Below are positions 32,769-46,377 of a stretch of DNA of 64,000 nucleotides, one piece after another. The DNA is taken from positions 434,001-498,000 of the forward strand of contig NW_020126819.1 of the NCBI RefSeq assembly GCF_002994745.2, written 5' to 3'. How positions within the stretch are numbered: position 1 is the first letter of the stretch; each line of letters opens with the position of its first letter. Made by a program: the position numbers and the translations under genes. The notes beneath the pieces are model-generated. The model was not told the origin of the DNA. It was given only the letters and a program-made list of their open reading frames with translations, and searched no databases. This stretch comes from Rosa chinensis. Its lineage: Eukaryota; Streptophyta; Magnoliopsida; Rosales; Rosaceae.

Positions 32769-35284
32769 AGCTTTTGCTAGTCCCTTAGCAAAATCAACAT
32801 AACAAACCAAAAAGACTAAGACACAAAACAAAGAAACTAACGAAAATACTAAGTATAACAAATGAAAATCAAAGACTCAAGACTCAAAACAAACAAACAT
32901 ATAACACAAAAGACTTAAACGAAAATCAAAACCAAAAACAAAGACCAAGACGTTGACACACACAATGACCTCTAAGCCCTTTAACATATTGTCTCAGAAA
33001 TCTCTTACTTTCAAGTCACTAAGATTAGCACTTAACCAAGCATCACATCTTCAAGATATTCAAGAGCTAATTACAAAATATAATCCACATATAAGCATGT
33101 AAGACTTGGGGGTAAACAATGGTGATGGGTGTAGCTCAACATATTTCAAACAAGTCATGATTCAAACCTCACATGGATATAACACTCTTTCTTCTCTCAG
33201 ATTCAAGGCTCATGCTTAAAAGCTTATCACTCAAGTATATGTGAAAGATTAGCAAGTGTATCACATATGTATAAGAAACGAAATCTCACATATATTTTTT
33301 TTCAAAGATCTCATGAAAGATATCAACTACTTGCACAGATGAACCCAAGCCATAAGTTCAACAGTTATAACTCATCTCCACAGATCAAAGGCTGTCCCAT
33401 CTTAAGGATCAAAGAGGTCTTACAATTCAAGGTTGTAATGGGGCCAAGGCTTAAGGTTAAAAGAAACGAAGGGATAGGAAAATCACAAAGTATCCTAAAA
33501 ACCTAGTAGAGCACTTGTAGATGTAGAGAGACCATATTTCGAAATCCACCATGCATAGCAAACGTCAGGTCCTCCAGAGCTTTATAAAAGGGCCAAGTGC
33601 CATCATGTTGGGCCCATACTTCATTCTAACCTTCTTTTGAACAAGTGATTTGGACAAAGACCAAATTTTTCAACAATGGGCCTTCAATTTAAAACAAACT
33701 CCAAATTCACCAAGTATAGGGGACTAAAATCCATAAACATAAACAATAGCACATTTTTTCTTTAATTGCCGAAATATTCTTTCTTTCTTTTTTTACGATT
33801 TCATTTTTTTCTTTTTTCTTTTTTTTCATGGCAATTGCATACAAAAATTACATATGAACAAGTCTACCCCCACACTTGGACTTCTTCATGTCTTCAAAAT
33901 CCTTCCTTGACGCCAAAACTCCAAGCAAAGTCTCAAAAATATGCTCCACTAAGTCTTTAGAACAAAGGGTACGGATATAACTATACTCAGGTTAAGAGTT
34001 AAGGAGTTTTGAGGGTGATGAAAGAAAAAGGCTCAATGTAGGCTCAAAATGGTTAAACTAGGGGAGTCCCACGACGGGCACAATTAGGGACACAGGCTAT
34101 ATTTGGCTATGGTGGTATAATCCTAAGTAAGTACCTTTATCCTTTCCAGAATCAGGGCCATATATTGATCATAAATGTCTCAACAAGCATAACAGTGAAT
34201 TCTAGCATTCTTTAGTCCATCAAACTTAATCTATGGCAAGTAATCAATCAAGATGAAAGAATAATGAGATCAACAAAATCATCGTCAAGAAAATAAGAGT
34301 ATACTTCATTTTTTCATTAATCACTCAACAAAGAAAGGGCACATGGCTCAAATTCTCACAAGGGTTATTATGAATCACAACTTATCTTCCACATGTTCAT
34401 ATTCTGTACCAAAGTTACGCATGCACCATATCTACTACACATTCATATGCTTTTCATAAATCATAATTAACCAAAGAATATCATCAAACATTATCTCAAT
34501 CTTGTGATCCTCTTTTAGCCTTAATTTCAGAGATATAAGTTCATCCTAGACAGTTAAAAGGGCATCCTAAGACTCGATCACAAAACAACACAAAAACTAA
34601 CATAAAACTGACGCAACAAACAAGCAAAAACGTTTTGGACTTAGGGATATTTCCCTTCTCCTTTCGGTAACTCCTTTGGAACATGACCAGGTGAAGAGAG
34701 GAACGATTTTGGCGGAGCTCAGCTCACTTGATTGACAGGGAACGAGACCCTTTGTCAGCACTTCTCATATCCAAACTGAACCTTAGATATCACATCCCAT
34801 TGGATGCGCCTACGATGAAGAAGATATTTACCCAAAAATCATTTTGACTCTAACAATAAACAAACAAAGAAAACATAAAAGTATAAAAACCAAAACATAA
34901 AACACAAACCTAAAACAAAAGTTAACGCAAAATTTTTTTTTATTTTCTCATATTTCCGATTTTTTATTTTGTTTTCTTTTTATAACCACACAACTAGCTC
35001 CTAAAAACAAAGTGAAACGTTATACCCTTCCCCCACACTTAAATCATGCATTGTCCTCAATGTATAAACAAGTATAAAGCATACAAAGCATCAAACAAGC
35101 ATGGAATAAGAGTTAACGCAAGAAACTTAAAAACATAGCAAAATTTGACGAAAATAAAGAGAAAGGGAGGAGTTCAAGAAAGTAAATCTGCGTTGATGGC
35201 TCCTCCACAGCTACGGATGAAATGGGTTGCCTCCCATGCAGCGCTTAATGTTTAAAGTCTGTCAGCCTAGACTTGCACCTTCAT
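32769..35284 (-). other. Non-coding 3' region of element D
   Basis: About 2.5 kb lies between the pol stop and the polypurine tract with no credible frame, hence no env-like gene. It is similar to the 3' region of A and E throughout, including internal polypurine cores at 33867-33877 and 35030-35040 and the post-pol box at 35223-35246. It uniquely carries a leader-type module at 34645-34842. Confidence 0.8.
34645..34842 (-). repeat. Leader-type module inside the 3' region of D
   Basis: It shares with D's own leader (about 45625-45800) the sequence GAGGAACGATTTTGGCGGAG, the GGTAACTC...TTTGG...ACA...CCAGGT order before it and GCACTTCTC(A/G)TATCCAA after it. The corresponding place in A, B and E holds only a T-rich spacer. 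Confidence 0.7.
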
Positions 35285-36055
35285 TTAGTCCTCTGGTTGT
35301 GGCGCATCCTGGAGGGGTACATCCTCCACATTATGTTCCACAAACGCCTCATAGTAAGGCTTAAGACGATGTCCATTGACCTTGAATTCCGCTTCAGTTG
35401 TCTGACTCTTTATCTGTATAGCACCATGAGGAAAGACATTAGTAACAATAAAAGGACCAACCCATCTAGAACGCAGCTTACCAGGAAAAAGTCTCAATCT
35501 AGAATGAAATAAAAGAACTTTTTGACCAACTACAAAGGTCTTTCCACGAATCATCTTATCATGAAAGGCCTTTGTCTTTTCCTTGTAAATCCGTGCACTA
35601 TCATAGGCATCATTCCGAATTTCCTCAAGCTCATTGAGTTGCAACTTCCTATGAAGTCCAGCTTCATCTAAGTCCATGTTGAACGTCTTGACTGCCCACC
35701 AAGCTCTATGCTCCAACTCCACAGGTAAGTGACACGGTTTCCCATACACCAAACGAAATGGAGACATCCCAATTGGCGTCTTGAAAGCCGTCCTATATGC
35801 CCAAAGAGCATCCTCCAAACGTTGGCTCCAATCCTTCCTTGAAGGACCCACGGTTTTCTCTAGTATCCTCTTGATCTCTCTATTTGAAACTTCTGCTTGT
35901 CCACTAGTTTGAGGGTGATAAGGCGTTGAAACCTTATGTGTCACATGGTACTTCCGAAGCAAAGCCTCAATGGTCTTGTTGCAAAAGTGAGAACCTCCAT
36001 CACTAATGAGTGCTCTAGGCATGCCAAACCTGTTAAAGATGTTAGACTTTATAAA
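35285..36055 (-). pseudogene. pol: Integrase of element D, C-terminal part
   Basis: It begins within [21 protein letters not shown], which has the second catalytic Asp of the DD35E core, continues through [16 protein letters not shown] with the catalytic Glu, and ends at a TAA after PQPED. The C-terminal DNA-binding region is complete. It has no frameshift where A has one. The N-terminal part is separated by solo LTR M at 36056; the residues read upstream of 36056 in this frame come from that LTR. The part cannot make integrase by itself. Confidence 0.92.
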
Positions 36056-38246
36056 TGATACGCTCAAAGCAAGCATATAATTTAACCCTAGAAATATCAT
36101 TAGTAGTATAAGCAAGTAGGGATCGTTCTATTCCGGGGATTGAGGGTACACCTGTCAATGTAGGACAATATAAACAATTAAAATAAAACAAAGTATAATA
36201 TTTACATAATATAAACACAATTTACGATTTAGGGGAGGTTTTAGGTTTTGGTTTTCGAAAATTAAAAGAAAGAATAAAACTAAGTATAAACAAAAACACA
36301 AATACAAGAATGATATGTAAGAAACAAAGATTAAAACCGATTTCATGATTAAATTCGAATACAAACCTATATTGTTCTTCCAAGTCATGTGAAAGGAGTT
36401 GATCATGTGAAACATTCGAAAGCAAACGATTTCCCATATTTTACTTTTCAATGCTAATTAATCTAAATGAAAGCACATAGATTAATCCTATCAAACATGT
36501 AATCAAACCCTAGAAAGCTAGTCAATCATACATGTTCAACGCAAGAAGTTCAAGGAAAGGCTATCAACTCAAGTGTACAACTTAGTATGAATAAGTTCAC
36601 CTAATTGCAATCCTCTTCAATTGAATTCGATTTTTGTCCAAAACCTTTACTACTTTGATTCAAGTTTACACAAAACGAAAAGTCGATTTCATGTTCTTAA
36701 ACCTAGCACCAATTATATCAAAACCCTAAGTGTTTCGAACCACATAAGATTAAAATACAAAAGTTATCTATAAAGCAAACTCAATCGAACAATCACACAT
36801 AAGCAACTTTGGAATCACAACATAGAAATCGAAAATCCTTAATCAATCATAAATTTTCAGAATATAAACCTTGTTCAAACATAAACGTTAACTAGAACAA
36901 CATCCAACGAAATCAAACAAGGAGAATCAAAAGTGATTACAAGAAAGAAGGTTGAATTACACCGTGAATGGAGAGATGGATGAATAACTCGAATGATGAA
37001 CTAATGAAACTCGAAAGCAAGCTTCAAAGTACACGGCTTCAAGGTGGAATGGATGATGATGCTCACGGCCTAAGCTTGCTTCTTCCTTCCTTGCTTGAAA
37101 ACGCCAAAAGTTGCACTAGAGAATGGAGAGAGCTTCCGCGCGTAGAGAGAATTTTCTGAATTGTAAAGTGGTTGTTGGAACGTCTAGGGTGAGTGTATAT
37201 ATAGTGAACGGCATGTCTTGACTTCCAAGCTGTGAGTTTTCTGATTTATTTACCAAGGAATTAAATTAATAATTCCACATGCCTTCCACCAATGAGAAAT
37301 TGCCAAGTAAGCCCTAGTGTGTCATCCAACCAATCATAAAACTCCAAGGAGATACCCTAATATATTCTTGCCGAAATTCCTTGAATATTTTCTGATTTTC
37401 TTCTTGATATTTCGGCCAAAACATGCTTAGGGTTTCTAGGAATGAACCTAGACGCAATTTGGTCTCTTTCTTGATTTCTTTCCTTAAACTCCACCCTAGA
37501 AAATCTCTTGCGTAATCTTTGATTCTTCCCTTGATTTTTCACGCCACTTTTGCCTCCTCCTTTTGATTTTCACGGCAATGCAACCCTAGGGTTTCCTCCA
37601 TGCGTCACAAACCCTAATTCCATGGGCTTTTGATGGGCCTTGATCCATTTTGCCGAAAATCCATAGAGTTCTTGGGCCTCGTTGCTTCAACTTCAAGTCT
37701 TCTCATCTTCCAACGCAAAACTCATTATTTTTCCATTTCTTTTTCATGGTTGCGTTGGAAACTTGCTCGGAAAGCCTTCCTCCATTTCGCAGGGTTTCCT
37801 AGTTGGATTAGGAAAGCTTGTTTCTTCATTTCTGCTCAAATGTGTGGCCCAATTCTTCTCATATTCGTTCGTCTTGATGTTCGCAAGCTCCTCTTTCCAT
37901 TCGTGCATTCATTTCCACTTTTTAGCTCGGAGGTCCTGAAAATAGAAACTAATATGAAAAAATGGAAACTTACCTAATTTAAAAAAATAGAAACTTTCTA
38001 AAATTGAGAAATGGAAAGTTTCTAAAAATGAAAAATAGAAACTTACTAAAAATGAGAAATGAGAAATGAGAAATGAGAAATGAAAAATGAGAAATGAGAA
38101 ATGAAGACAAAAATGGAAACTTTCTACAATAAGGAACTTTCCCAATCAAAGAATGGAAACTTTCCCAAACAGGGATTTTTCAAGGAAATGGCGCAGAAAA
38201 ATGTAGGGAAATGCAGTTAAAACGTCGCATTAAAATGCTCCTATCA
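36056..38246 (-). mobile_element. Solo LTR M, minus strand
   Basis: A complete 2191-base LTR from TGATACGCTC to CTCCTATCA, with target duplication ATAAA (36051-36055 and 38247-38251), inside the integrase coding region of D. It is mixed in character: the U5-side resembles E, and the U3-side array resembles A. No PBS or polypurine tract is attached. Confidence 0.93.
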
Positions 38247-38251
38247 ATAAA

Positions 38252-38417
38252 CTCTGCAACAACCTTAGAATCATTAGTCCTGGTGGCTTTCGCTTCCACC
38301 CACATGGAAACATAATCAACAGCTAAGAGAATATAGAGAAAACCATTAGATGAAGGAAAAGGTCCCATAAAATCAATACCCCAAACATCAAAAATTTCGA
38401 CAATCATTATAGAATTT
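38252..38417 (-). pseudogene. pol: Integrase core fragment of element D
   Basis: A 166-base piece of pol lies between solo LTRs M and L. It encodes [19 protein letters not shown], which has the first catalytic Asp of the integrase core, then [20 protein letters not shown] up to VVAEFI. It joins 40735 on one side and 36055 on the other once the two solo LTRs and their duplications are discounted. It is uninterrupted within itself. Confidence 0.92.
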
Positions 38418-40729
38418 TGATAGGAGCATTTTAATGCGACGTTTTACTTGCTTTTCCCTGCATTTTCTGCGTTATTTCCTTAATAAAACCCTGTTTAGGA
38501 AAGTTTCCATTCTTTGATTGGGAAAGTTCCTATTTGTAGAAAGTTTCTATTTTTGTAGTTTTTATTTATCATTTTTAGTAAGTTTCCATTTTTAGTAGTT
38601 TCTATTTTTCATTTTTAGAAAGTTTCCCACTTTTCATTTTAGGAAAGTTTCTATTTTTCTTACTAGTTTCTATTTTCAGGTCCTTGTCACAAATGAGCTG
38701 AAACGAGCTCACAAATGGAGAGAGAAGCTAGCCAACGTTGGAGGGAGACAAGATGAAGTACAAAGGGAAGCACAAATGAGCAGAAATGAAGAAATGAAGC
38801 TTTCCTGGTCCAACCAGGAAACCCTGTCCAGAAAAGGAAAGCTTGCCAAAACAAGACTCTTGAGCCAACCATGAATGGAGATCGAATTAATGAAGTGACA
38901 TGGCATGAGAGAAGCTTCTTGAAGACTCTAGATGATGACATGGCACAAAGGTGGCGCATGGAGGCCCAAGAACTCTCAAGACTTGTTGGATTTTCGGCAA
39001 ATGGATCAAAAGCCCACAAAGCCCATGCAATTAGGGTTTGTGACGCAATGAAGAAACCCTAGAGATGTTTGCCGTCCAAAATGAAGAGAGAAACAAGGAA
39101 AATGACGTGGAAAATCAGAAATTAAAAGGATATTTTCTAGGGAGATTTTCTAGGGCTATTTTTATGGAAATTCATCAAGAGATAAACCCTAGAATATCTT
39201 TTGCCGTCTAAGCCAAGAGGAAAAGAAGGAAGTTGCCGTGTGAATTAAAAGAAAACCCTAGAGAATTCGGCAAGGAGATATTCAAGGGAGAAATAAAAGG
39301 AAAGAGAAAAAGGTGGAGACCAAGAAAAGCTCAAAAGAAGTCTAGATACATTCCTTAATTCCCTAAAGGAAGTTTGGCCGAATTGAACTACAAAAATCAG
39401 AATTATATCAAGGGAATTTCGGCAAGATTATTTAGGGAATTAAATGGAATTTTGTGATTGGTTGAACCACCTCATAGGGCTTATTTGGCAAGATATTATT
39501 GGAGGAAATTATGTGGAATTTTCAGATTAATTCCATAAGGTTTACACGGCTTGGAGAGCAAGTTGGCCGTCCCCTATATAACCTCCCCTCTTCTCAACGT
39601 TTTGGGGTTCCGAGTTCCACACTTTTGCATTTACACTTTGAGAAAAAAATCAGAAACTCTCTCTAGCCTAGCCGTGTTCATCTCCATCCTCTAGGGCAAC
39701 CACGAAGTGCAAGCAAGGCCAAGGAAGAAGAAGACAAGCCGTGCACATCATCCATCACCATCCTTGAAGATTGCTTTCGAAATTCAAGAGACCATTCATC
39801 ACTTCATTCATCTCATCTTCATCACGGTGTAATCCGATTCTCCTTGTACCTTTGCTTTGTATTTTCGTTGGTTTTGCCTTAGTTGACACATATGTATGAA
39901 CAAGTGTTGTTTTCTGAAATTTTATGATTAATTGTTAATTTTCAGATTCATATATTGCGATTTATGGTTGCTTTTGTGTGAGTGTTTGATTAAATTTGCA
40001 TGATAGAAATCTTTTGTATGATTATCTTGAATGGTTCGAAACATTTAGGGTTCTTATGTGATTGTTGCTACGAATTTGAGAACATGAATCAACTTTTTGG
40101 TTTTGTGTTCTTGAATCGATAAGTAGTAAAGGTTTTGTACAAAAACCGAATTTAATCAAAGAAGATTGCAATTAGGTGGACTTTTTCATACTAAGTTGCA
40201 CATTTGAGTTGATAGCCTTTCTAGGTGTTTATTGCGTTAAACATGACATGATTGACTAGCTTTCTAGGGCTTGATTGCATGTTTGATAGAATTAATCTAG
40301 GTGCTTTCACTTAGGTTAATTAGCATTGAAAGTAAAATATGGGAAATTGTTTGCTTTTGAACGTTTCACATGATCAACTCCTCTTGCATGACTATGATGA
40401 ACAATGATGAACTTGAATTAATTTTAATCATGAGTTTCGACTTTGATCTTTGTTCTTGCATTCCATTTGTATTTTTATGTTTTTGCATTTTAATTATTTA
40501 GGTAACTTAGATTTTATTTTCGGAAATTAAAACCAAAAACCAAAAACTCCCCCCTTTTCGTAAATATGTCTATATTTTGTAAATATTATACTTTGTTTTA
40601 ATTTTAATTGTTTAATTGTTTGACAATGACAGGTGTACCCTCAATCCCCGGAATAGAACGATCCCTATTTACTTTATACTACTAATGACATTTCAGGGTT
40701 AAATTGGTCGCTCAACAAAAGCGACATCA
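38418..40729 (+). mobile_element. Solo LTR L, plus strand
   Basis: A complete 2312-base LTR of the A/F/G type from TGATAGGAGC to GCGACATCA, in the opposite orientation to D. Its target duplication is AATTT (38413-38417 and 40730-40734). Its U5 stem is GTCGCT (40707-40712) and AGCGAC (40720-40725). It lies in integrase, between the zinc finger and the core. Confidence 0.94.
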
Positions 40730-40734
40730 AATTT

Positions 40735-42092
40735 AGAGGCATTTGATCTCTAGGTCCTAAATTTCCAGTTCGTTGGCACCTATCACATGTCATACAAAAT
40801 TCATATGCATCTTTAAACAAAGTAGGCCAAAAGAAACCAGATTCCAACACCTTCCTAGCAGTTCTATCAAAGCCAAAATGACCACCACATTGTTTAGAAT
40901 GACAAAACTCAAGTATAGCTTTTTGTTCATTATTAGGCACACATCTCCTTATCAGTTGATCAGAACAATATTTCCACAAATAAGGATCATCCCAAACATA
41001 TTGTCTAGCTAAATTCTTAAGTCTATCACGTTGTGCATATGTCATATCATTAGGAAATGTTTTAGATACCAAGTAATTAACAATATCAGCATACCAAGGC
41101 ACACTTACCTGGATTCCGAAGAGTTGTTCATCCGGAAACATCTCCACTAAGGGTATGGCGTCTTCCTCACTCACTAGTCTACTCAAGTGGTCAGCTACAA
41201 CGTTCTCTGTGCCCTTCTTATCCTTGATCTCAACATCAAACTCTTGAAGCAAGAGTATCCAACGAATTAGCCTAGGTTTTGCCTCCTTTTTTGACATCAG
41301 GTACCTTAAAGCTGCATGATCAGAATAAACAATAACTTTAGTACCCAATAAATATGAACGAAATTTCTCTAAGGCAAAAACAACAGCTAAAAGTTCTTTT
41401 TCAGTGGTAGAGTAATTGAGTTGAGCATCATTAAGGGTCCTGGACGCATAATAGATTGCATAGGGCTTCTTGTCCTTCCTTTGTCCTAGCACGGCCCCAA
41501 CTGCATAGTCTGATGCGTCACACATGATCTCAAAGGGAAGAGACCAATCTGGAGGAAGCATGATGGGAGCAGACGTCAGGAGTTCCTTTAATGTGTTGAA
41601 CGCAACTTTACAATCCTCTTTGAATTCAAACGCCACTTCCTTTTGTAGAAGACGACATAGAGGCCTAGAAATCTTGGAGAAGTCCTTGATGAATCGCCTG
41701 TAGAAACCTGCATGTCCAAGAAAAGAGCGGACCTCCCTCACACTTGTGGGGTATGGTAAGTGCTTAACAAGATCTACTTTAGCTTTATCAACTTCTATTC
41801 CACGTTTAGAAACAATATGCCCTAAGATACCTTGTTTCACCATAAAGTGACATTTTTCCCAATTAAGCACAAGATTAGTCTCTTCACAACGCCTAAGTAT
41901 TAATTCTAAGTTATTTAAGCAATCATCAAAGTCTTTACCAAAAACCGAAAAGTCATCCATAAAAACTTCAATTATTCTCTCGATAAAATCAGAAAAAATA
42001 CTTACCATGCATCTTTGAAACGTACCTGGAGCATTGCAAAGTCCAAAGGGCATCCTTCTGTAGGCAAACGTCCCAAAGGGGCATGTGAATGT
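40735..42092 (-). pseudogene. pol: Pol of element D: RT C-terminal half, RNase H, integrase zinc finger
   Basis: This frame picks up RT after a one-base frameshift near 42092. It carries [16 protein letters not shown], the FMDD active site, the RT thumb, RNase H with [27 protein letters not shown] and VADHLSR, and the integrase zinc finger with [11 protein letters not shown] and CMTCDRCQ. It stops being pol at 40735, where the target duplication of L begins. It lacks one residue in MVKQGILGH compared with A. All visible catalytic residues are kept, so the damage is from the frameshift and the insertion. Confidence 0.93.
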
Positions 42093-45000
42093 CGTTTCTC
42101 TTGATCCTCATTAGCAATGGCGATTTGGTTGTACCCAGAATACCCATCCAAAAAGCAATAAAACTCATGGCCAGCTAACCTCTCAAGCATCTGATCAATG
42201 AATGGCAAAGGGAAGTGATCCTTTCTAGTAGTGGCGTTGAGCTTCCTATAGTCGATACAAACCCGTTGTCCAGTCACAGTTCTCTGAGGCACTAACTCAT
42301 TCTCTGCATTCTTCACAACTGTGATCCCAGATTTCTTTGGCACAACTTGAACTGGTGAAACCCACTTAGAGTCTGAGATAGGGTAGATGACGCCACAGTC
42401 AAGAAGCTTGATGACTTCTTTCTTTACGACCTCCATCATAGGTGGGTTCAAACGTCTTTGAGCCTCCCTAGTTGGCTTGGCTCCCTCCTCAAGCAGAATT
42501 CGATGCACACAAGTAGTAGGGCTAATTCCTTTAATATCCGCTAAAGTCCAACCGATTGCAGTCTTGTGCTTCTTAAGCATCTCCACCAATCTATCCTCTT
42601 GAGTTGACGTTAAAGATGATGAAATGATGACAGGTAAAGTTTCGTTTCCTCCCAAGTAAGCATACTTCAAGTGATCGGGTAATTGCTTAAGTTCCAAAGT
42701 AGGTGCCTGAATCACTGAAGGTAAAGGTTTATTAGTAGAGGGAGAAATAAACACAGAAGAAACATTACCTAGCTCAAATGGTGTTGCCTCAAGAAAAGCA
42801 ACATGTTCCATGATAGCATCACTATGAATAGCCGTGAGCTCCTCCTTAAGGATGGTAGAGTCATCCTTCATCATTCCAACGCCATGGGCAATGGTTGAAC
42901 CCAAAGTATCCTCATTCATCATCTCCATGAATTTCTGCGCAAGTTCATCAAGTATATCAATAGAAAAACATGATGAAAAGTCAACCCAAGGATACCTCAT
43001 TGCTTCAAAGATGTTGAAGCCAACAATTTCACCATCGAACTCCATTGTCAATGAGCCAGAATATACATCAATTTTAGTCCTAGCCGTCCTCATGAAGGGG
43101 CGGCCTAGCAACAATGGCGTTCCACTTTTAGGGGACTCCTCCATCTCTAGAACATAGAAGTCAGCTGGAAAGATTAGCTCACCAACCTGCACAAGTACAT
43201 CCTCAACTAACCCCTTAGGGTATGCATTAGATCGATCTGCCAATTGAATAATAACATTATCATGCTTAAGTTCACCTAGACCTAGAGTTTCATAAACAGA
43301 GTAAGGCATGACATTTATAGAAGCCCCTAAGTCTAGCATGGCATTTTCGAATTTACTTGTTCCAATAACACAGGGGATAGAGAAACTTCCTGGATCCTTA
43401 CACTTTTCTGGCATTCTACGTTGAAGCACAGCTGAGACATTCTCACTTACCTTCACCACTTCTTTCTCACGGTTTTGTCTCCTTGTGGTGCAAAGCTCCT
43501 TCAAGAATTTGGCATACTTAGGGATTTGCTTAATGGCCTCAAGGAGAGGAATGTTGATTTGCACTTTCTTAAAAGTTTCCAAGATGGCCTTTTCGGCCTC
43601 ATCCTTCTTGGACTTAGCATATCTGCTTGGGAAAGGCAAAGGAGAAGAAGATGGATTAGTAATAACCGAATTGAAAGAGTTAGAAACTTGTCCTTTAGGT
43701 TTCGGTTCTGCAGTAGGAGGTGTCACATGAGCCTTAGACGTTGCAGGGTCATCCTCCTCCTCTAAAATGGACGTTGAGATCTTTTTGGGAGGCGTTGGAG
43801 GATCTACAAGGGTCTTACCACTCCTTGTAGTGACGACTTTGGCTTGCTCAAAGTGAGGATTTGGGATGGTACCACTTGGTAGCTTACCTTGCTCATGAAA
43901 CTTACCCATAAACTCCACAACTTGACTCATTTGCTTCTTCATCTCATTCACATCCGTAGATATAGCATTGATTTGATTCCCATGATGAGTTTGACCTGCA
44001 ATTAAAGCTTGAGTAGACTTAGTTAGAGTTCGGATTAATTCATCATTAGAAGAAGAAGAAGAAGCATTTGAATTAAAATTTGAATTGAAAGGAGTAGGGT
44101 TAGGAGGTTGAGGCTTTTGATAAAAGCCTTGAGGACGTGGTTGGAAGCCTTGAGGTGCACTTTGAACGTTCTCATTGTCCTTCCAACGAAAATTAGGGTG
44201 ATCCCTCCATCCAGGATTGTAAGTATTCGAATATGGATCATTCCTAGGACGTTGGTACCCTTGTTGGAAACCTATGGCGTTGACACCTTCTTGTCCTCCT
44301 TCCTCCATGAGTTGAGGGCATTGGTTAGACGCATGCCCTTGCATAGAACAAACTCCACACACCATGACTTGTCCATGTGATCCCTGGGACACAAGAGAAG
44401 TAAGTTTGTTAATTTTATCCTCCAGTTGAGCTAAAGTACTTACCTCATGGACCCTTTCACGTGTGGTGGTGGATTTGGGCCTAGAGCTTCCATATTGTTG
44501 TTGATTCAAGGCCCTATTCTCAATAAGGATCATTCCAGCTGCAGGCTCCTTGTCAACAAACGATCCACCAGAAGCTGCATCTAGCATGTCTCTTTCCAAG
44601 TTGGTGAGTCCATCATAAAAACAAGTGAGCAAGGTCTCATCCTTCATGCCATGTTGAGGGCATTGAGTGGTGAGAGACTTGAACCTTTCATAGTAATCTG
44701 CGTAGGACTCATCTTGCCCTTGTTGGATTCCACTTATCTTCTTCCTAAGCATGATGATGCGAGATGTAGGGAAATACTTCTCAAGAAACGCCTTCATCAT
44801 ATCAGCCCAAGATGTAATCCGTCCACTTGGCAACTCATAAAGCCATTGCTTTGCCTTGTCAGCCAACGAAAATGGGAAGGCCTTCAACTTCAAAATATGC
44901 TCATCAGCTCCTTGAGGCTTCATGCTAGTGCAGATGAACTGAAATTCCATCAAGTGGTTGTTGGGATCTTCCATAGAGAGTCCATGGAATGTAGGAAGAC

Positions 45001-45397
45001 GATGAAGTAGCCCAGACTTCAATTCAAAATCAGCTGTTGCCCCCTCAGCTGCAGCAGGGTAGGTTATACAAGTTGGAACGCCACCAGGTGGGATCACAGA
45101 TGTAGAGAGTTGCCTGATGGTGAGAGCCATTGGTGGTGGTGGTGGTTGAATGACTAAGAGTGCACGAGGTGATTGAGGTGGCGTTTGGTGAGGTGATGGA
45201 ACAACTGAAGTGTCAGAAGCTTCTGATCCTCCCTCTACTCTATTCCCTTCACTATCTAATTGAAGCTCACGAAATTGAAGTGGAGTGGTAACTTGGACGT
45301 CAAAGAGATCCGAGTTTTTCTTAAGCTTTTCAATTCGTGCTTGAATGACGTGGAGGGGCGTTTTGGTGTACTTGGGTGGTTCAGACGATCCAGACAT
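42002..45397 (-). pseudogene. gag-pol: Gag-protease-RT frame of element D
   Basis: The frame has 1131 residues from MSGSSEPPKY. It has a proline-rich N-terminal part, the gag capsid domain (about 125-300, with [20 protein letters not shown]), a CCHC zinc knuckle at C347, C350, H355 and C360, a linker, the aspartic protease with LDLGAS (D689), and the RT N-terminal half with CIDYRKLN and [18 protein letters not shown]. Gag and Pol are one frame here, as in G. About 30 residues at the end are out of frame after EDQEK because one base is missing near 42092. Its start position and zinc knuckle spacing equal those of A, but the sequence is clearly diverged. Confidence 0.93.
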
Positions 45398-46353
45398 TCA
45401 TTGATCTGTAGTAGAACAAAAGAATAATGTTAGTAAGGTATAAACATGACGTGGACCAAGGTACACACATTAAAACGTCACATATACAAGTATACACATG
45501 GTCAACGAAAATTATAGTGGTTAGTTACAATCTTCTACAACTTTCGAATTAATCAATTTCAATAAGAGTTTTGCAAGTCAAGGTTTGGACGTGCGGCCCA
45601 GAGATTCTAATGTTAATACAAGTCTCCCCCCCTTTATCTTTTGGTAACTCTTTTGGCACAGAGCCAGGTAGTAGAGGAACGATTTTGGCGGAGCTACTCC
45701 CACATAGTGGTTTTGGCCCTCTTGTAAGCACTTCTCGTATCCAATCAACCTAGACACCCTGTGTTACTAAGGTGCGCCGCAGAGATAAAAGGAGTTGCTT
45801 GACAAGTATTAATAAAAGAACTCTCACCTATTCCGTTATGACTCACATCCTTCTTACCAAAACCAATTCTTTCAAAAATTGTCTAAGTGTATGACTTCAA
45901 TAAGACATAATGAACCATTGTTTTGGATGTGCGGCCCAAGTCCTTGCCTCTACACATATTTCTTCTCAAATCCTTTGGGCAACCTTACTGAAATGGCCAG
46001 TGCGGGGGAGGACGAACACGAGAGGTAGAAACCATTTTGGCACAAGCTACTCCCACATAGTGGTTTAGGCTCGTTTGATTGCACTTCTGGATTCAAAACC
46101 CATCATGGACGTTGTCCCCTTCCTAGTCACCATTTCACATAGGCTATACTTACTTAGATAAGAAAAGGCCTAAGTGCAAGACATTTTTCAAGTGTTAACA
46201 AAAGCCGCCCTCAACCTTAAAAGACCTGAATCAGGTGCTAATAAGAGGTTAAGGCTAGTATCAACAAACGAGACTTCACCTATTCCATAATAGTTCAAAA
46301 TCCCTTACCAAAATCATACCTTAGTGGCGTTTTTATCACATGAAGACTTTTCA
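45398..46353 (-). other. Leader of element D
   Basis: About 950 bases lie between PBS and gag, without a credible frame. Two leader modules are recognisable: about 45571-45830 (with GAGGAACGATTTTGGCGGAG) and about 45920-46285 (with GGGCAACCTTACTGAAATGG and GCCGCCCTCAACC). Unlike A, F and G there is no long T-run between them. Confidence 0.75.
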
Positions 46354-46372
46354 ATCCCCGGCAACGGCGCCA
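46354..46372 (-). other. Primer-binding site (tRNA-Asp) of element D
   Basis: Same 19-base site, five bases from the LTR start at 46378. Confidence 0.88.
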
Positions 46373-46377
46373 AAAAT

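Noticed and set aside
42834..43157. Plus-strand frames opposite gag and pol (also 9055-9312, 48483-48938, 56170-56673)
   Set aside because: They are antisense shadows of the minus-strand coding region, and recur wherever that region does.
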